Position numbers and translations under genes: made by a program. DNA of 9,714 nt, from contig JAEWNJ010000004.1 in NCBI GenBank assembly GCA_023392795.1, positions 1 through 9,714 on the forward strand. The letters run 5' to 3'. A model generated the notes under the pieces. It saw only the letters and a program-made list of their open reading frames with translations, was not told the DNA's origin and searched no databases. The first letter of the stretch is position 1, and every line of letters starts with the position of its first letter. Of this stretch, positions 7,101-9,714 are shown one piece after another. Source of the stretch: Candidatus Cloacimonadota bacterium. Lineage in GTDB: Bacteria; Cloacimonadota; Cloacimonadia; Cloacimonadales; Cloacimonadaceae.

Positions 7101-9714
7101 GTCTTGGGGAATGTGCCTACAAGTGTGCCAGCGGCCGAGGGAGCCATGGGATCGTAGGTGGTGCCGTCACTCACTAGCTTGCGGGCACGGTTGGTTCCGA
7201 TCGTCTGGGCCAGGAAGTCATCGCTCGAGCTGTAAAACTGGGTGTCCATGGGACGATTGGCATACAGCACCAGGTTACCGCCGGGATAAGCGAAAGGAGT
7301 CTGAAGCGGGACTGTGATGGTATTTGCACCGCTCGGGAAGTTTAGAGTTCCATCATACACCAAGGTCAGAGATGTGGGATCCACCCATCCGGCAGAAAGA
7401 TCAGCCGCAGCGGTGATACCCATCCACAGCTTCACAGGTGTACTGGTGATGTTGGTGCTGAAGTTGTTGTAGAAACTGATGGCAGTGATATTGCCGACCA
7501 TGCCCATTTCATTGGGATAATACAGGCATTGGAACAAAGAGTTTTTGTAGTAAAACTCCCAAGGCACGCCTTCATTCAAATCACCAGCGCCGATAGTGAC
7601 ACTAAACACGCCGGCAGGCTGTACGCTTACCGTCATGGGAGCAGTGGTATCATTAGCCGGGTTGATGTCGCCAGCCAGGAACACTTTACCATATACACTG
7701 GCGGGACCTTCCACGGTGGGGGTCCAGCTAAGTGTGATGTCTGCAGTGGCTCCGGGAGCCAGAACTGTTCCGGCGACTGTGGCAAGTTCCACATTGCTGC
7801 CGTCGAAAAGCTTCACGCTATAAGTACTCTGTTCCGCGGTGCCGTTGTTGTACACACTCACGGTATAGCTGGCGGCAGAGCCCACGCTGGGTGTGCTGTT
7901 TCCGCTGATAGCCGTAGCTGCCAGGTCGTTGGCGCCCATCATCTCAAATTCGATGGTGTCGAGATAGATGGTTTGCCCAGAGCTGTTATTGGCGTGTTTG
8001 ATGGCAATGTTTCTGCCCTGACCTGTGTAGGTAGAGAGCGGAACCTGATACTGAGCCCAGGCAGAGGTGAAGGTAAGGGTTTGGATCTCAGTGAAGGTGG
8101 CAGGATCAGCAGGATTGCTCATCACGCCCACTTTCACGGAATAGTTGTTTCCTTTGCCCCACAGCTTCACGCGCACATTGTTCACGGCAATGCTGTTTGC
8201 CAGAGGAGGCGCCACCAGCATGGCAATGGTATTGATATCGGTGGGATTGTAAATCGCCACACAATTGGGTGAACTTTGGGGTGTAGTGGTAACGGTTCTC
8301 ACATAGCCAGTCGTTACTGTGGCCTGGTAGATGCCGTTCCAGCCCAAAGGCAGTGCAGGGATGGAAACATCATCGAAGTTCTGGCTATAGCTAAGCTCGT
8401 AGATGGTGGTATCCACACCGGTTCCGCTGAGCTCTACAGTGTGGGTAAGCCTGCGGTCATCGGTGATGGTAACTGTGGCAGTATGTACACCGGCTGTGGT
8501 GGGCGCATAGGTCACATTAAAGCTGACGGTTTGGCCGGTTCCAAGCTGAGCAGGCAGGGTTGGCAATGTCCCCAGGGTGAAGAAGGGGCTGCCGCTGATG
8601 CTGATGCTATTCACAGCGAGCGTACCGCCGCCGACATTGAGCACTCTGAATTCCTGACTGGGAGTATAGCCCAGGATCACATCACCAAAATCCTTTTCGG
8701 AAGGACTGACCGCAAACAGAGGATCAGGGCTGAGCGGAGTCATCATAATGGTGGTCTTGGGGAAAGTGCCCGACAGTGTTCCAGCCGCAGAAGGAGCCAT
8801 GGGATCATATGTCGTGCTGTCGCTGGTGAGTTTACGGGCACGGTTGGTTCCCACGGTCTGGGCGGCGAAATTGTCGCTGCTGCTGTAATAATTCGCGTCG
8901 TAGGGACGATTGGCATACAATACCAGGTTCCCGCCAGCATAGTTATACGGTGTCTGCAGAGGGATGGTAATCGTATTGGTCCCGCTGGGGAAGTTCATCG
9001 TGCCGTCATAGACCAGGGTCAAGGTGCTGGGATCCACCCAACCGGCGCTGAGATCTTCCAGATCAGTGGTACCCAGCCACAGTTTGATGGGGGTAGCCAC
9101 AAGATCGGTCACGAAGTTATTGTAGAAAGTCAAACTCGTGATATTGCCAAACATCCCGATCTCGTTCTGATAATACAGGGTTTGGAACAGGGAGTTTCTG
9201 AAATAGAACTCATAGGGCACGCCTTCAGCCAGGTTCCCTTCGCCGATGGTCACACTCATGATGCCTGCGGGCTGAACGGTGAGGTTCATCACGGGAGTCT
9301 GGTCGTTGGTAGCGTTCACATCACCTGCAAGGATCACCTTGCCGTAGATGCCCATGGGGCCTTCAGTGGAGGGGGTGAAGGGAATCTGTACACCGATGGT
9401 CTCACCGGCAGATACCGAAGCTCCGGCTACTGATGCCAGTTCCAATCCATCCGTGGAGAACAGCTTCACCTGATAGTTAGTCTGAGTGGCAGTGCCGTTA
9501 TTTAGTACGTTCACCGTATAGTTCGCCGCGCCACCCACGCTGGGAGTTGTATTCCCTTCCAGGGAAATGGCGGCCAGATCATTGGCAGCGATTTCTTCGA
9601 AAGTAATATCATCGATGTAGATGGTACGGCTGGTGCCGCCAAGTCCATGACGGAAGGCGATGAATCTGCCGGTACCGGCGTAGGAACTCAAGGGGATGGC
9701 ATGTTCCGTGTAAG
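4118..9714 (-). CDS. Giant multidomain secreted surface protein with FlgD/T9SS-like C-terminal sorting domain (5' end outside window)
   Basis: This is the C-terminal 1864 residues of a very large exported, probably adhesin-like protein. The frame is open to the window edge: the codons before the TTG at 9691 continue the repeat homology (YTEHAIPLSSY against AQYQVPLSTY), so the real start and signal peptide lie outside. Domains in order are: tail of a jelly-roll domain; CARDB-like (9583-9266); a TIGEG module (9256-8735); a HYDIN/choice-of-anchor-D-like domain (8725-8417); jelly-roll (8404-7935); CARDB-like (7930-7613); second TIGAG module (7603-7082); HYDIN-like (7072-6704); third TIGDG module (6697-6173); two carboxypeptidase-regulatory-like domains (6163-5924, 5923-5672); an Fn3-like domain split by a choice-of-anchor-J domain (5575-5066); another carboxypeptidase-regulatory-like domain (4666-4424); and the sorting tail (4387-4121). 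No catalytic domain is seen. A role in attachment or polymer binding is inference. Confidence 0.92.
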   Translation of the reverse strand, partial: YTEHAIPLSSYAGTGRFIAFRHGLGGTSRTIYIDDITFEEIAANDLAAISLEGNTTPSVGGAANYTVNVLNNGTATQTNYQVKLFSTDGLELASVAGASVSAGETIGVQIPFTPSTEGPMGIYGKVILAGDVNATNDQTPVMNLTVQPAGIMSVTIGEGNLAEGVPYEFYFRNSLFQTLYYQNEIGMFGNITSLTFYNNFVTDLVATPIKLWLGTTDLEDLSAGWVDPSTLTLVYDGTMNFPSGTNTITIPLQTPYNYAGGNLVLYANRPYDANYYSSSDNFAAQTVGTNRARKLTSDSTTYDPMAPSAAGTLSGTFPKTTIMMTPLSPDPLFAVSPSEKDFGDVILGYTPSQEFRVLNVGGGTLAVNSISISGSPFFTLGTLPTLPAQLGTGQTVSFNVTYAPTTAGVHTATVTITDDRRLTHTVELSGTGVDTTIYELSYSQNFDDVSIPALPLGWNGIYQATVTTGYVRTVTTTPQSSPNCVAIYNPTDINTIAMLVAPPLANSIAVNNVRVKLWGKGNNYSVKVGVMSNPADPATFTEIQTLTFTSAWAQYQVPLSTYTGQGRNIAIKHANNSSGQTIYLDTIEFEMMGANDLAATAISGNSTPSVGSAASYTVSVYNNGTAEQSTYSVKLFDGSNVELATVAGTVLAPGATADITLSWTPTVEGPASVYGKVFLAGDINPANDTTAPMTVSVQPAGVFSVTIGAGDLNEGVPWEFYYKNSLFQCLYYPNEMGMVGNITAISFYNNFSTNITSTPVKLWMGITAAADLSAGWVDPTSLTLVYDGTLNFPSGANTITVPLQTPFAYPGGNLVLYANRPMDTQFYSSSDDFLAQTIGTNRARKLVSDGTTYDPMAPSAAGTLVGTFPKTTFIMTPMTGDPVFMVSPAAHNFGDVNLGGHRNQNFTITNAGGGTLGITSIAISGSATMTLSSLPTLPASLATGETAIFTVTYTPNGLSTDNATVTITDDQARTYTVGSKSLGLSNANRNDREAHTVALTGTGVNDITIGDGTGTARMPLDFFYHNSLYENIYTADELGNFTGMITGIKLYNQFTSNLTAMPVKIWLGSTLQDNLTADWIPASQLTSVFDGVVDFPSGENIITITFPEPYMHLDGGNLVMMVNRPMDTEYYSSTDYFKTQTGTTGRARNMYSDSTTYDPMAPTGGSTTGIFPKTSFVVIPGGVGDISGTVTGAGDIPLADVQVNVNGRPYSAVTDASGQFFIPNVLPGNYAVSFSYHGYVDQTINIVLEEDETEIMNVNMSLMAQVSVTGTILASDTGAGIAGANIVLTGYENYSGTSVANGTFTIPAVFANHSYQYTIAAAGYTSQTGTIEVGAVNYAMGNITMSEIAYAPNSVNAELNGSFDAVNISWNAPDPNAIEITEGFEGTTFPPSNWTQAITNSGPANTVGVLPTWCSFGTINISGTGNVSPTEGTKQAGLWWDYTHQDEWLITPAFGCPPDAHLSFDTYAQLGSENDDHYYVKISTDGGSNWTVIWDATAQTPGTNHYDNPITLDLSSFAGNQVQLAFHGEDPPSDDGLWYTWFIDNVYIGNFMDNIRFAEGDMFVKSVRTQTGDISITPDRLTRGNDHRSMSNQSLATSTRSTSNRSTNRALVGYKVWRLAAGQEANEASWVLLTDDVISTLNTVDDDWATLVNGTYKWAVKAVYSSDVLSVAALSNPLVKEVLNGTIVGFVRRQNQQGIAGATVTVPGGYSATTNTAGAYSLVVPVGVYSVTATANGFTPFTYDNIPVNPSQNTTVNFVMTPVSNEDEVIPVTATMLKGNYPNPFNPETTISYDIKDPASVRLNVYNLKGQLVRSLVNEDQNAGRYRVVFDGRDEKGNPLASGIYLYRFTAGDYSHTRKMMLME
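4121..4387 (-). other. C-terminal sorting domain (FlgD-Ig-like / T9SS type A-like) of the giant protein
   Basis: The last 89 residues contain NYPNPFNPETTISYDI, then VRLNVYNLKGQLVRSL, FDGRDEKGNPLASGIYLYR and the ending HTRKMMLME. This is the pattern of C-terminal domains that direct outer-membrane export in FCB-group bacteria through the type IX (Por) secretion route, or a related system. In that system the tail is usually cleaved and the protein anchored to the surface. The pattern is seen directly; the route is inferred, since no secretion gene is in the window. Confidence 0.85.
4883..4963 (-). repeat. Ser/Thr/Asn/Arg-rich low-complexity linker in the giant protein
   Basis: The linker runs from Gly-Asn-Asp through SMSNQSLATS, TRSTSNR and STNRA, and is built almost only from Ser, Thr, Asn, Arg and a few small residues. 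On the plus strand the coding DNA shows a run of related GCTGGT/GCTGCG-type hexamers around 4901-4926. It sits between the choice-of-anchor-J domain and the second half of the Fn3-like fold, so it is probably a flexible exposed loop. Confidence 0.7.
6173..6697 (-). repeat. Third, diverged copy of the TIG module
   Basis: This 175-residue module (DITIGDGTG ... FVVIP) matches the 174-residue modules of copies A and B. It keeps TIG, NSLY, YNQF, FPSG, NRPMDT and TYDPMAP, but differs more than those two do from each other. It lacks its own CARDB and HYDIN-like partners and leads straight into carboxypeptidase-regulatory-like domains. The module looks like a beta-rich unit seen in secreted FCB-group proteins; its binding partner is not known to me. 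The intergenic relic at 3872-3948 resembles this copy best. Confidence 0.85.
6704..8404 (-). repeat. Long internal repeat, copy B: jelly-roll, CARDB, TIGAG module, HYDIN-like
   Basis: This complete copy holds a jelly-roll domain (about 156 residues, opening with SYSQNFDDV), a CARDB-like domain (NDLAATAISGN onward), a 174-residue module with NSLFQCLYY, YNNF, FPSG, NRARKL and TYDPMAPSAAGT, and a HYDIN-like domain. It matches copy A closely in length until the last strand pair of the HYDIN-like domain. There it carries 20 extra residues (6722-6781). Confidence 0.9.
8417..9714 (-). repeat. Long internal repeat, copy A (partial): jelly-roll tail, CARDB, TIGEG module, HYDIN-like
   Basis: Copy A lines up with copy B at a constant distance of 1653 bases (551 residues). 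The same offset is found at the serine/tyrosine-rich strand (9691 against 8038), the Asn-Asp that opens CARDB (9583 against 7930), the TIG motif (9247 against 7594) and the start of the HYDIN-like domain (8725 against 7072). No insertion or deletion separates the copies over these anchors. The TIGEG module here contains NSLFQTLYY, YNNF, FPSG, NRARKL and TYDPMAPSAAGT. The repeat continues upstream out of the window. Confidence 0.9.

Noticed and set aside
8276..9433. Open frame of 385 codons on the plus strand opposite the giant surface-protein gene
   Set aside because: It repeats the complement of the adhesin repeats, is rich in Gly, His and Arg as antisense frames of Thr/Val/Pro-rich proteins are, and lacks a ribosome binding site. 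The frame at 7529-8272 is rejected for the same reason.
9689..9691. TTG as the start codon of the giant surface protein
   Set aside because: The frame stays open to the window edge and the residues before it match the corresponding strand of the next repeat. The TTG is an internal leucine codon.

Overview
The window looks like a piece of the chromosome of a Gram-negative, FCB-group bacterium. Candidatus Cloacimonas or a relative (Cloacimonadota) is my best guess. That rests on the very large multidomain secreted protein ending in a 'NYPNPFNPETTISY ... ASGIYLYR' sorting tail, on its choice-of-anchor, CARDB and carboxypeptidase-regulatory-like modules, and on the hairpin-rich intergenic DNA. 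The phylum is inferred from remembered family patterns; no rRNA or marker gene is present to confirm it.

Layout: (1) 1-742 has no credible gene. It is crowded with inverted repeats: a run of short hairpins at 146-276, a 15-bp perfect stem at 370-407 inside a larger imperfect palindrome, and a 10-bp stem at 509-535. A plausible promoter lies at 689-716. (2) 743-3172 (+) is a complete alpha-glucan (glycogen) phosphorylase, preceded by a near-perfect Shine-Dalgarno sequence. (3) 3173-3357 carries terminator-like hairpins between two convergent genes. (4) 3358-3759 (-) is a small, AT-richer orphan gene for a protein with four predicted membrane segments. (5) 3760-4117 holds a short relic (3872-3948, + strand) of the repeat module of the neighbouring adhesin, and the strong terminator of that adhesin gene. 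(6) 4118-9714 (-) is the 3' part (1864 codons) of a giant surface-protein gene that runs off the window edge.

The genes do not form one pathway. The phosphorylase is a monocistronic-looking housekeeping enzyme for storage-glucan breakdown. The giant protein is an export or cell-surface product built from at least two copies of a 551-residue repeat, a third copy of one module, carboxypeptidase-regulatory-like folds, a split Fn3 domain and a C-terminal sorting domain. The small membrane protein has no recognised family and lies between two terminators, so it probably forms its own transcription unit.

No clearly new molecular system is visible. The most useful non-routine observations are the adhesin-module relic in the intergenic DNA, the 60-nt in-frame insertion that distinguishes two otherwise equal-length repeat copies, the dense hairpin cluster upstream of the phosphorylase, and the orphan membrane protein.
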